Assembly: GCA_025352565.1 (NCBI GenBank)
Contig: JANXTF010000072.1
Location: 1-44,646 of the forward strand
DNA: 44,646 bases
Reading direction: 5' to 3'
DNA from: Rhodospirillales bacterium
GTDB lineage: Bacteria > Pseudomonadota > Alphaproteobacteria > Acetobacterales > Acetobacteraceae
Position numbers and translations under genes: made by a program. Below the pieces are notes generated by a model, which saw nothing but the letters and a program-made list of their open reading frames with translations, ran no database searches and had not been told where the DNA came from. Shown in pieces: positions 18,867-27,173 of the stretch. Within the stretch, counting starts at the first letter, position 1. Each line of letters opens with the position of its first letter.

Positions 18867-19798
18867 GTGCCGCCCACAAGACCGCGCCGGGAGCGGTGGC
18901 ACGCCTCCTCGACAGCGATTTCGTCTATGCGTATCGACGTTCGCCGATCGCCATCGCCGCCTCGCTGGTCGCCGCCATCTGCCTGCTGGCAGCCCTCCTG
19001 GCGCCCTGGATCGCGCCGCACAACCCGTTCGACCTCGCCAGCCTCAACCTGCTCGACAGCTTCAAGCCGCCGGCCTTCCTGGCCGAAGGCGAGCGCGCCT
19101 TCCCGCTCGGCACCGACGACCAGGGCCGCGACCTGCTTTCCGCCATCATGTACGGGGCCCGCATCAGTCTGCTGGTCGGCATCCTGGCGGTGGCATTGGC
19201 GCTGGTCGTCGGCATCAGCATCGGCCTGACCGCAGGCTATCTCGGCGGCACGGTGGACGCGATCCTGATGCGGGTCGCCGACGTGCAGTTGACGTTCCCG
19301 TCGATCCTGATCGCGCTGCTGGTGGACGGCATCGCCCGTGCCTTGCTGCCGCGCGAGATGCATGAGGCGCTCGAAATCTACGTGCTGGTGTTCGCCATCG
19401 GCATCGCGCTCTGGCCGCAATTCGCCCGTACCGTGCGCGGCTCGACCCTGGTGGAGCGCGGGCGGGAATACGTGATGGCGGCACGGGTGATCGGCCTCTC
19501 CTCCCCGCGCATCATGGTAAGCCACATTCTGCCCAACGTGCTTGGCCCCGTGCTGGTGATCGCCACCATCAACCTTGGCCAGGCGATCCTGACCGAGGCG
19601 ACCTTGTCGTTCCTCGGCGTGGGATTGCCGCCGACGCAGCCCTCGCTCGGCACCCTCATCCGTATCGGCAACGACTTCCTGTTCAGCGGCGAGTGGTGGA
19701 TCACCGTCTTTCCCGGCATCGGTCTCGCGATGATGGTGCTGGCGATCAACCTGCTGGGCGACTGGCTGCGCGATGCGCTCAACCCCCGCTTGCGCTGA
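18863..19798 (+). CDS. ABC transporter permease, peptide/nickel type (DppC-like)
   Basis: A 311-residue second permease partner. The N-terminal cytoplasmic stretch and first helix (PIAIAASLVAAICLLAALLAPWIAP) are followed by the periplasmic region with PLGTDDQGRDLLSAIMYGAR, a hallmark of DppC proteins. The EAA loop is GREYVMAARVIGLSSPRIM, and ATLSFLGVGLPPTQPSLG is conserved. The ATG overlaps the preceding stop, giving a 1:1 coupled pair. The ATPase gene follows 13 bp after the stop. An upstream frame inside the previous gene is disregarded. Confidence 0.93.
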   Translation: MSAAHKTAPGAVARLLDSDFVYAYRRSPIAIAASLVAAICLLAALLAPWIAPHNPFDLASLNLLDSFKPPAFLAEGERAFPLGTDDQGRDLLSAIMYGARISLLVGILAVALALVVGISIGLTAGYLGGTVDAILMRVADVQLTFPSILIALLVDGIARALLPREMHEALEIYVLVFAIGIALWPQFARTVRGSTLVERGREYVMAARVIGLSSPRIMVSHILPNVLGPVLVIATINLGQAILTEATLSFLGVGLPPTQPSLGTLIRIGNDFLFSGEWWITVFPGIGLAMMVLAINLLGDWLRDALNPRLR

Positions 19799-19811
19799 TG
19801 GGATCGCTGCG

Positions 19812-20786
19812 ATGACGCTGCTGGACGTCCAGGACCTGACCGTCGAATTCCCCACCCGGCGCGGCACTTTGCGGGCGATCGACAGCATCTCGTTCTCGAT
19901 CGGGACGGGGGAGATCCTCGGCGTGGTGGGCGAGAGCGGCGCCGGCAAATCACTGACGGGGGCCGCCATCATCGGACTGCTGGAGCCGCCCGGCCGCATC
20001 GCCGGCGGCCAGATCCTGTTTGCTGGCAAGCGTATCGACAATCTTTCGCAGGACCGCATGCGCGCGATCCGCGGCCGGCAGATCGGCGCCATCTTCCAGG
20101 ACCCGCTGACCACGCTGGACCCGCTGGTCTCGATCGGTCGCCAGTTGGTCGAGACCATTCAGACCCACCTGAGGCTGTCGGATCGCGACGCGAAGGCACG
20201 GGCGATCAAGTGGCTGGAGGAGGTCGGCATCCCCGCCGCCCGCGCCCGGATCGACGCCTATCCCCATGAATTCTCCGGCGGCATGCGCCAGCGTGTGGTG
20301 ATCGCGTTGGCCCTGTGCGCCGAACCCCGCCTGGTGATCGCCGACGAGCCCACCACGGCGCTCGACGTGTCGATCCAGGCGCAGATCATCGAATTGTTGA
20401 AGCGCCTGGCGCGCGACCACGGCACGTCGGTGATGCTGGTGACGCACGACATGGGCGTTATCGCCGAGACATGCGACCGGGTGGCGGTGATGTATGCCGG
20501 CCGCATCGCCGAGATCGGCCCCGTGGTGGAGGTCGTGCGGCACCCGAAGCATCCGTACAGCGAGGGGCTGATGGGCAGCATCCCCTCGCTGGAGCATCGC
20601 GTGGCACGGCTGCGCCAGATCGACGGCGCCATGCCCCGTCTGGCGGCGATCCCGCCCGGTTGCCCCTACAACCCACGCTGCCCGAAGGTGTTCGACCGCT
20701 GCCGGGTGGAGCGGCCGGGATTGCTGGAGGCGGATGCCACGCGGGCGGCGTGCTGGCTGTACGACAAGGCGGCGGCGCATGTCTGA
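19812..20786 (+). CDS. ABC transporter ATP-binding protein (DppD-like)
   Basis: A 324-residue ATPase of the oligopeptide transporter class. Walker A GESGAGKS is at 40-47, the signature FSGGMRQR at 154-161 and Walker B LVIADEPT at 174-181; a His switch follows in VTHDMG. The C-terminal oligopeptide/dipeptide domain contains GCPYNPRCP, with cysteines that bind an Fe-S cluster in some relatives. The ATG at 19812 begins MTLLDVQDLTVEF, the usual start; the preceding in-frame codons lie partly in the permease gene. It overlaps the next ATPase by 8 bp. Confidence 0.94.
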   Translation: MTLLDVQDLTVEFPTRRGTLRAIDSISFSIGTGEILGVVGESGAGKSLTGAAIIGLLEPPGRIAGGQILFAGKRIDNLSQDRMRAIRGRQIGAIFQDPLTTLDPLVSIGRQLVETIQTHLRLSDRDAKARAIKWLEEVGIPAARARIDAYPHEFSGGMRQRVVIALALCAEPRLVIADEPTTALDVSIQAQIIELLKRLARDHGTSVMLVTHDMGVIAETCDRVAVMYAGRIAEIGPVVEVVRHPKHPYSEGLMGSIPSLEHRVARLRQIDGAMPRLAAIPPGCPYNPRCPKVFDRCRVERPGLLEADATRAACWLYDKAAAHV

Positions 20787-21795
20787 CCTCGTGCTCGAAG
20801 CCGTCAAGGTCGCGCGCTACTTCGACGTGTCGAAACCGTGGCTGCAACGCGCCCTCACCGGCGGCAGGCGCACCACGCTTCGCGCCGTGGACGACGTTTC
20901 GTTCGCCATCCCGAAGGCCACGACGCTGTCGCTGGTGGGCGAAAGCGGCTGCGGCAAATCCACCGTCGCGCGGCTCGCGGTCGGGTTGTATGAGCCCACC
21001 TCGGGCAGCATCCATTTCGAGGGCCAACCGCTCTCGGCCGCCCGCGCCCAGGCGTCGCTGCGGCGGCGGATGAACATGATCTTCCAGGACCCGTATGCTT
21101 CGCTCAACCCGCGCTGGCGGGTGCGCGACATCGTGGCCGAGCCGCTGCGCGCGTTCCGCATCCTGACCAGTCCGCGCGATGTGGTGGCACGAGTGGGGGA
21201 GTTGCTGACGCAGGTGGGGCTCACCCCCGCCGACGGCGAGAAATTCCCGCATGAATTCTCCGGCGGCCAGCGCCAGCGCGTGTCGATCGCACGGGCATTG
21301 TCCAGCGCGCCTGACTTCCTGGTGTGCGACGAGCCCACCAGCGCGCTCGACGTGTCGGTGCAGGCGCAAATCCTTAACCTGATGCGCGACCTGCAGCAGC
21401 GGCTGGGGCTGACCTACCTGTTCATCAGCCACAACCTCGCGGTCGTGCGCCACATGTCGGACCGGCTCGGCGTGATGTATCTTGGCCGCATCGTGGAGAT
21501 CGGGCCGGGCGAGGAGGTGTTCCGCACGCCGCGCCATCCGTACACGCGGCTGCTGCTGGACGCGATCCCCGACCTCGAAATGGTCGGCAAAGCGCGCACG
21601 CCGGTAGGAGGCGAGGTGCCGAGCCCGCTGGCGCCGCCGCCCGGCTGCCCGTTCCATCCGCGCTGCCCGCTGGCGAATGATCGCTGCCGGGTGGAGCGCC
21701 CCGGCTACACCGTCGCGGGCGGCACGCTGGTCGCCTGCCACGCGGTCGAGGAAGGGCGGGGAGAAGCGAGGGGATACTCCACCTCCGCCGTATAG
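20779..21795 (+). CDS. ABC transporter ATP-binding protein (DppF-like)
   Basis: A 338-residue second ATPase of the importer. Walker A GESGCGKS is at 54-61, then the FQDPYASLNPRW Q-loop region typical of DppF/OppF, the signature FSGGQRQR and Walker B LVCDEPTSALD. The C-terminal domain has PPGCPFHPRCPLAND. The start at 20779 overlaps the preceding gene's end. Last gene of the transporter operon; its 3' end overlaps the convergent thpR gene by 91 bp. Confidence 0.94.
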   Translation: MSDLVLEAVKVARYFDVSKPWLQRALTGGRRTTLRAVDDVSFAIPKATTLSLVGESGCGKSTVARLAVGLYEPTSGSIHFEGQPLSAARAQASLRRRMNMIFQDPYASLNPRWRVRDIVAEPLRAFRILTSPRDVVARVGELLTQVGLTPADGEKFPHEFSGGQRQRVSIARALSSAPDFLVCDEPTSALDVSVQAQILNLMRDLQQRLGLTYLFISHNLAVVRHMSDRLGVMYLGRIVEIGPGEEVFRTPRHPYTRLLLDAIPDLEMVGKARTPVGGEVPSPLAPPPGCPFHPRCPLANDRCRVERPGYTVAGGTLVACHAVEEGRGEARGYSTSAV

Positions 21796-22298
21796 GCTGA
21801 CGCCTCCTTGCCAAGCCGAGAGCTGAACAGCGTCAGGCGCTCCACCTCGAAAGTTGCCGCACGGAACAGGTTGCGGGCTTGCACGAAGGCGGCCAGCTTG
21901 TCGGGCACCACCGAGTTGTCGAGCCGTGCCAGCGTCACGTGCGGGGTAAAGCGGCGACGTTCGGGCGGCAGGCCCGCGCGCTGCAAGGCGGTCTCGACCT
22001 TGCCTTGCAGGTGATCGAGCGCCGGGTTGCGTTCCACGCCAACCCACAGCGCGGTCTCACGCCCTCCCTTGGAGAAGGTGCCAATGCCGGCCAGGGTGAG
22101 GCTGAAGCCACGCCCACGCAGGGCCGATAGCGACAGGTCGATCTCCTCCGCCTCCGGGGCCGCCACCTCGCCGATGAAGCGCAGCGTGAGGTGGAAATTC
22201 TCGGCGGGCACCCAGCGTGCGCCCGGAACGCCGCCCTGCATCAGCGTCAACCGTTCCCGCAGCGTCCAGGGCAGATCGAGTCCCACGAACAGGCGCAT
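21705..22298 (-). CDS. thpR: RNA 2',3'-cyclic phosphodiesterase (2H family)
   Basis: A 197-residue 2H phosphoesterase (LigT/ThpR) that opens 2',3'-cyclic phosphate ends of RNA. The two catalytic tetrapeptides are HLTL (His36) and HVTL (His120). The N-terminal MRLFVGLDLP is characteristic. A strong GGAGG lies six bases before the ATG at 22298. The last 20 or so residues (SPRPSSTAWQATSV region) look like run-on sequence, because this end is antisense to the DppF-like gene and a canonical family member would end soon after EVEYPL. It follows tesA by 18 bp. Confidence 0.93.
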   Translation of the reverse strand: MRLFVGLDLPWTLRERLTLMQGGVPGARWVPAENFHLTLRFIGEVAAPEAEEIDLSLSALRGRGFSLTLAGIGTFSKGGRETALWVGVERNPALDHLQGKVETALQRAGLPPERRRFTPHVTLARLDNSVVPDKLAAFVQARNLFRAATFEVERLTLFSSRLGKEASAYTAEVEYPLASPRPSSTAWQATSVPPATV

Positions 22299-22316
22299 CG
22301 CAGCCTCCTTCGAGTT

Positions 22317-22955
22317 TCAACCGCCTTTCGGCGCAGCCTCGGCAAGCAATTTCTCGACCAGCGGCAACAGCCGCGCCACGTTGCGGCGCACGCCTTCGGC
22401 ATTGGGGTGGATGCGGTCGGCCTGCGCCAGTTCGGGCACGGCGGCGATGCCTTCGAGGAAAAACGGATCGTAGAGCACGCCCGGGCGCTTTCCGAGACCG
22501 TCGAACACGGCACGGAAGGCACGGCCGTATTCGGCGCCCAGATTCGGCGGCGCATACATGCCGCTCAGCAGCGTCGGGATCTTGCGCGCCGCCAGCGTGT
22601 CGAGGATGGCGGCGAGGTTGGACTGCATCTGGCCGGGATCGAGTCCGCGCAGCCCGTCATTGCCGCCGAATTCGACGAAGGCCGCGTCCGCCCCGTCGCC
22701 CAACGCCCAATCCAGCCGTGACCGGCCGCCGGCGCTGGTGTCGCCCGACACGCCGCCGTCGATGATGGTCACGTCATGGCCGCGCGCCTTCAGGGCGGCA
22801 GCAAGCTGCGCCTCGAAGCCGTCGGCATGAGGCAGGCCGAAGCCAGCCACCAGCGAGTCGCCGAAAATCAGCAGCTTGATCGGCGCGGCGACGGCTGCCT
22901 GACCGAATGCCAGCATGAAAACGAGGCAACCTGACAGCATCGCCGCTTTCCGCAT
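22317..22955 (-). CDS. tesA: Periplasmic arylesterase / lysophospholipase (SGNH hydrolase)
   Basis: A 212-residue TesA-type GDSL hydrolase acting on thioesters, aryl esters or lysophospholipids in the periplasm. A signal peptide (MRKAAMLSGCLVFMLAFGQA, cleavage near AVAA-PIK) precedes the SGNH blocks: FGDSLVAGFGL (catalytic Ser), VSGDTSAGG, EFGGNDGLRG (Asn) and DRIHPNAEG (Asp and His). I chose ATG 22955, which gives a standard signal peptide; an ATG ten codons earlier (22985) overlaps the start of the divergent ABC gene. Divergent tesA and ybbA-ybbP is the same layout as in Escherichia coli. thpR follows. Confidence 0.92.
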   Translation of the reverse strand: MRKAAMLSGCLVFMLAFGQAAVAAPIKLLIFGDSLVAGFGLPHADGFEAQLAAALKARGHDVTIIDGGVSGDTSAGGRSRLDWALGDGADAAFVEFGGNDGLRGLDPGQMQSNLAAILDTLAARKIPTLLSGMYAPPNLGAEYGRAFRAVFDGLGKRPGVLYDPFFLEGIAAVPELAQADRIHPNAEGVRRNVARLLPLVEKLLAEAAPKGG

Positions 22956-22983
22956 CGCAAGTCTCACGCCATATCGAACAACC

Positions 22984-23718
22984 ATGGATGCAATCACCCC
23001 ACCCCCGACGATCCCGGCCAGCGACACGCTGCCACGCCCGACCGATTCGGTGGAGCCCTTGGTGCGGGTGAGAAATTTGACACTTTCGCTGGGGTCGGCC
23101 GCGGCGCGGGTGGATGTGCTGCGCGGCATCGATCTCGATATCTCTGCTGGAGAGGCGGTCGGCATCGTCGGACCCTCGGGTTCTGGCAAGACCAGCCTGC
23201 TGATGGTGCTGGCCGGACTCGAACGCGCAAGTGGCGGGGAGGTGCGCGTGGCCGGGCAGGAATTGACCCGCATGGATGAAGACGCCCTGGCGATGCTGCG
23301 GCGCGAGCAGGTGGGGATCGTGTTCCAGGCGTTCCACCTGATCCCAGGCATGACGGCGGTGGAGAACGTCGCGGTGCCGCTGGAACTGGCGGGGAGCCGA
23401 GGGGCGGAGGCGCGCGCGGTCGCGGCATTGCGGGCGGTGGGCCTCGGCCATCGGCTGACGCATCTGCCAGGCCAGCTTTCCGGCGGCGAGCAGCAGCGCG
23501 TGGCGCTGGCGCGCGCGTTCGCGGCCAAGCCCCGGCTGCTGCTGGCCGATGAGCCCACGGGCAACCTCGACCGGGCGACCGGAGCGGCGGTGATGGACCT
23601 GCTGTTCGCGATGCGCGAGGAAGCCGGCAGCACGCTGCTGCTGATCACCCATGATCCGGTGCTGGCGGCGCGCTGCGGGCGGGTGATCGAGATGGCGGAT
23701 GGGCGGGTCGTCGCGTGA
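22984..23718 (+). CDS. ybbA: ABC transporter ATP-binding protein YbbA
   Basis: A 244-residue ATPase of the LolD/MacB class. Walker A GPSGSGKTS is at 63-71, the signature LSGGEQQR at 165-172, Walker B LLLADEPTGNLD at 185-196, and the His switch is in ITHDP. The ATG at 22984 is taken; the N-terminal 25 residues are Pro-rich and non-conserved, so a later start is possible. The gene is coupled to its permease by a GTGA overlap. YbbA-YbbP is an uncharacterised type VII-like exporter or mechanotransmission system; proximity to TesA suggests an envelope lipid role (inference). Confidence 0.92.
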   Translation: MDAITPPPTIPASDTLPRPTDSVEPLVRVRNLTLSLGSAAARVDVLRGIDLDISAGEAVGIVGPSGSGKTSLLMVLAGLERASGGEVRVAGQELTRMDEDALAMLRREQVGIVFQAFHLIPGMTAVENVAVPLELAGSRGAEARAVAALRAVGLGHRLTHLPGQLSGGEQQRVALARAFAAKPRLLLADEPTGNLDRATGAAVMDLLFAMREEAGSTLLLITHDPVLAARCGRVIEMADGRVVA

Positions 23719-26207
23719 TCCGGCTCGCGGCGAAGCTGGCCCGGCGGGAGTTGCGGAGCGGCATCAAGGGGCTGCGGATCGTGCTCGCGTGCCTTGCTTT
23801 GGGCGTGGCGGCGATCGCGGGCGTGGGCTCCCTGCGCACGGCGATCGTAGCCGGCCTCGCGCGTGACGGCGCGCGCGTCCTGGGCGGGGACCTCGAAATC
23901 GAAGGCGGTTCGCAACCCCTGCCGGACAGCTTGCGAAACTGGCTGCACGGACGCGGCGCGCGAACCTCCGATGTGGTGACGACGCGCTCGATGCTGGTGG
24001 CCGAGAGCGGGGACCGGCAATTGGTGGAACTGAAGGCGGTCGACGATGCGTGGCCGCTGATCGGCACGGCCACGTTCGATCCGCCGCAGCCGACCACCGC
24101 GCCCGGCGTCGCGGTCGAGCGGATCGTGATGGACCGGCTCGGCCTTAAGCCCGGGGACACGGTGCGGCTGGGCGATGCGCGGCTGAAATTGCGCGGCGTG
24201 CTGATCGACGAGCCGGACCGGGTTTCGGGCCTGGCCGTGTTCGGCGCCCGCGCGCTGGTGAGCCAGGCGAATTTGAACGACGCGCACCTGCTGCAGCCGG
24301 GGGCGCTGGCCAACTACCATCTGCGCCTGACGCTCCCCGCTGGCGCCACCCCTACCCGCTTCGCCGCCGACATCCGGGGCGCGTTCCCCAACACCGGCTG
24401 GCGCATCCGCACCGCCAGCGACGCGGCCCCCGGCGTGGTGCAGTTCATCGACCGCACCAGCCTGTTCATGACGCTGGTCGGCCTCTCGGCGCTGCTGGTG
24501 GGCGGCATCGGGGTTGCCAACGGGGTGAAGGCGTGGCTGGAGGCACGGGCGCGCAGCATCGCGACCTTGCGCTGTCTGGGGGCGGCACCGCGCCTGGTGT
24601 TCCTGATCTGCCTGATGCAGGTGATGGCGCTGGCGGCGGCCGGCGTGGTGCTGGGGCTGGTGGCGGGTGCCGTGCTGCCGATCGCACTCGGCGGGCTGCT
24701 GCGCGGGGTGCTGCCGGTGCCCCCGGTGAACGCCATCTATCCGGGGCCGCTCGCATTGGCGGCCCTGTACGGCATGCTGACGGCTTTGGTGTTCGCGCTG
24801 TGGCCCCTGTCGCGCGCCATGCTGATCTCCGGCGCCGGGCTGTTCCGCGATGCGGTCCTGCCGGCTGGCGTGCGGCCCCCCGCCGCCGTGATCGCCGCCA
24901 CCGCCGGGCTCACCGCGTGCCTGGTGGCCCTGATCGTGCTCACCGCCGAGCAGCGCGGCTTCGCGTTGGGCTTCAGCGTGGCCGCGATGGCCACGCTGGT
25001 GCTGTTTTGGGCCGGTGGCTGGGCGGTGGTTCGGCTGGCCGCTCTTGCGCCCCGGCCGCGGCCGGCCTGGGCCCGACTGGGCGTCGGCAACCTGCACCGG
25101 CCCGGCACCGGCGCCCCGTTGCTGCTGGTCTCGTTGGGGCTGGGGCTTTCCACCCTGGCGGCACTGGCGCTGATCGAGGGCAATCTGCGCCATCAGATCG
25201 CCGACCAGCTGCCGGCGGATGCGCCCAGCTTCTACTTCATCGACATCCAGAACGAGCAGATGGCGACCTTCGAGGCCGTGCTCGCCCGCAACAAAGACGT
25301 GCGCCAGGTCCGCGAGGTGCCCAGCCTGCGCGCCCGCATCGTCTCCGTGAAAGGTGTCCCGGCGGAACAGGTGCGCACCACCCCGGACACCGCGTGGGCC
25401 TTGCGTGGCGACCGGGGGCTGACTTATGCGGCGGCCGAGCCGGAAGGCACGCGGCTGGTGGCGGGCGCGTGGTGGCCCGCCGATTACAACGGCCCCCCGC
25501 TGGTCTCGTTCGACGCCGGCATCGCGCGGGGCTGGGGCGTGGGCCTGGGCGACGTCATCCGGGTGAACGTGCTGGGCCGCGACATCGACCTGACAATCGC
25601 GAGCCTGCGCGACATCGCCTGGCGTTCGCTCGGCCTCAACTTCGCGATGGTCGCCAGCCCCGGTCTGTTGGAACGCGCGCCGCACATGCACATCGCCACC
25701 GTGAAGGCGCCCCCAGCCGCCGAGGGCGCGCTGCTGCGCCAGGTGACCGACGCGCTACCGAACGTCACCGGCATCCGGGTGGCCGAGGTGCTGAAGGCGA
25801 TCGGCGACCTGCTCGGGCAACTCGCCACTGCCCTCGCCGCGACCGGCTCGATCACGCTGGCCGCCGGCGCGCTGGTTCTGGCGGGTGCCGTCGCCGCCGG
25901 GCAGCGCCGCCGGATCGCCGACGCGGTCATCCTGAAAAGCCTCGGTGCCACCAGCGGGCAGATCGGCGCCGCGTGGCTGCTGGAGTTCGGGCTGCTCGGG
26001 CTGGCGGCGGGCGTGCTCGCGTGCTTGGTGGGCTCTGCCGCGAGCTACGCGGTGACGCATTACGTGATGGGGACGGACTGGGCATTCTTGCCTGGCACGC
26101 TCGCGCTGACTGTGCTGGGCTGTATCGCGCTGATGCTGGCGTTCGGCTATCTGGGCACGGCGGCGGCGCTTCGGGTAAAGGCCGCGCCGTTGCTGCGGAA
26201 CGAGTGA
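23715..26207 (+). CDS. ybbP: ABC transporter permease YbbP (FtsX-like)
   Basis: An 830-residue permease with two FtsX/MacB-type membrane modules. The first helix (IVLACLALGVAAIAGVGSL) is followed by a large periplasmic domain. Next comes a first FtsX set (FMTLVGLSALLVGGIGVANGV, with the coupling stretch ARSIATLRCLGAAPR), a central membrane block, a second periplasmic region, and a C-terminal FtsX set (ITLAAGALVLAGAVAAGQRRR and DAVILKSLGATSGQIG). A GTG start at 23715 overlaps the ybbA stop. Length matches the family (about 800-850). Confidence 0.92.
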   Translation: MIRLAAKLARRELRSGIKGLRIVLACLALGVAAIAGVGSLRTAIVAGLARDGARVLGGDLEIEGGSQPLPDSLRNWLHGRGARTSDVVTTRSMLVAESGDRQLVELKAVDDAWPLIGTATFDPPQPTTAPGVAVERIVMDRLGLKPGDTVRLGDARLKLRGVLIDEPDRVSGLAVFGARALVSQANLNDAHLLQPGALANYHLRLTLPAGATPTRFAADIRGAFPNTGWRIRTASDAAPGVVQFIDRTSLFMTLVGLSALLVGGIGVANGVKAWLEARARSIATLRCLGAAPRLVFLICLMQVMALAAAGVVLGLVAGAVLPIALGGLLRGVLPVPPVNAIYPGPLALAALYGMLTALVFALWPLSRAMLISGAGLFRDAVLPAGVRPPAAVIAATAGLTACLVALIVLTAEQRGFALGFSVAAMATLVLFWAGGWAVVRLAALAPRPRPAWARLGVGNLHRPGTGAPLLLVSLGLGLSTLAALALIEGNLRHQIADQLPADAPSFYFIDIQNEQMATFEAVLARNKDVRQVREVPSLRARIVSVKGVPAEQVRTTPDTAWALRGDRGLTYAAAEPEGTRLVAGAWWPADYNGPPLVSFDAGIARGWGVGLGDVIRVNVLGRDIDLTIASLRDIAWRSLGLNFAMVASPGLLERAPHMHIATVKAPPAAEGALLRQVTDALPNVTGIRVAEVLKAIGDLLGQLATALAATGSITLAAGALVLAGAVAAGQRRRIADAVILKSLGATSGQIGAAWLLEFGLLGLAAGVLACLVGSAASYAVTHYVMGTDWAFLPGTLALTVLGCIALMLAFGYLGTAAALRVKAAPLLRNE

Positions 26208-26311
26208 AACCGTGTTAATGTCGTATCAAGGCCCGTCTGCTTGAACAAATGACGGGGGGCTCCAAGATCAACTTCGACAGGCAACCCAGCCTGAAAGGAA
26301 AGAGACCAACC

Positions 26312-27091
26312 ATGGCCTTCAGTCCCGACTATCGGGCCTACCCGGGCGCACCGGGGACGGCCCAGACCGCCGCCGCGCTCGATGCCGGCCTGCGCGCCTA
26401 CATGCTCCGCGTCTACAACTGGATGGCGTCCGGCCTGGTGCTGACCGGCATCGTGGCCTACGGCATCGTCAACGTGCCCGCGCTGTTCGACGCGTTCTAC
26501 CCGCTGGTGCAGACCCCCCGCGGCCTGGTCCATTCGCCCGGCGCGTTGGCCTATATCGCGATGTTCGCGCCGCTCGCGTTCACGCTGGTATTGAGCTTCG
26601 GTATCAACAAACTGTCCACCGGCACGGCCCAGGCGCTCTATTGGGCGTTCTGCGTGGCGATGGGCGCCAGCCTGACGACGATCTTCCTGGTGTACACCCA
26701 TGAGAGCATCGTGCAGGTGTTCTTCATCGCGGCCGCCACCTTCGCCGCCATGAGCATCTACGGCTACACCACGCGCAGCGACCTGACCAAGCTGGGCAGC
26801 TTCTGCATCATGGGCCTGTTCGGCGTGATCCTGGCCAGCCTCGTGAACATGTTCATCGGCAGTTCGGGCATGGGCATGATCGTCAGCATCGTGGGCGTCC
26901 TGGTGTTCGTCGGCCTCACCGCCTACGACACGCAGCGCATCAAGTCCGACTACGTGAACGTCACCTCCAGCTATGGCCCCGAAATGGCCGCCAAGCGCAG
27001 CGTGATCGACAGCCTCGGGCTGCTGCTGAACTTCATCAACCTGTTCATGCTGATGCTGAACATCTTCGGCAACCGCAGCAGCAACAACTGA
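26312..27091 (+). CDS. Bax inhibitor-1/YccA family membrane protein
   Basis: A 259-residue seven-helix inner-membrane protein of the BI-1 family. After a soluble N terminus come LRAYMLRVYNWMASGLVLTG and further helices (IAMFAPLAFTLVLSFGI, ALYWAFCVAMGASLTTIFLVY, FIAAATFAAMSIYGYTT, FGVILASLVNMFI, GMIVSIVGVLVFVGLTAYDT), ending LGLLLNFINLFMLMLNIFG. Conserved YDTQRIK and YGYTTRSDL are present. Relatives are pH-gated calcium leak channels or modulators of membrane proteases. The ATG at 26312 is preceded by AAAGGAAAGAG. A bidirectional terminator follows 21 bp after the stop. Confidence 0.93.
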   Translation: MAFSPDYRAYPGAPGTAQTAAALDAGLRAYMLRVYNWMASGLVLTGIVAYGIVNVPALFDAFYPLVQTPRGLVHSPGALAYIAMFAPLAFTLVLSFGINKLSTGTAQALYWAFCVAMGASLTTIFLVYTHESIVQVFFIAAATFAAMSIYGYTTRSDLTKLGSFCIMGLFGVILASLVNMFIGSSGMGMIVSIVGVLVFVGLTAYDTQRIKSDYVNVTSSYGPEMAAKRSVIDSLGLLLNFINLFMLMLNIFGNRSSNN

Positions 27092-27112
27092 CGCGGGTCG
27101 CCTCGATACGAA

Positions 27113-27146
27113 AAAAGGCCTCGGCGGGTGACCGCCGGGGCCTTTT
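27113..27146. terminator. Bidirectional Rho-independent terminator
   Basis: A 15-bp stem (27113-27127 with 27132-27146, one T-G pair) with loop GTGA. Reading plus, the stem ends in TTTT; reading minus, the A run at 27111-27116 gives six U residues. It can end the BI-1 family gene on plus and carD on minus, which stops at 27174. Confidence 0.88.
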
Positions 27147-27173
27147 CCATGATGTCCAATCGAGCGTTACGCC

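Noticed and set aside
22317-25691. A 1124-residue minus-strand open frame
   Set aside because: Only its last 212 residues (TesA) are real; the rest is antisense to ybbA and ybbP, with His/Arg/Gln/Gly-rich composition typical of shadow frames in high-G+C DNA.
26208-26311. Promoter for the BI-1 family gene (TTGAAC with a 17-base spacing)
   Set aside because: The matching -10 would be AAGATC, which is a poor fit; not supported well enough to list.
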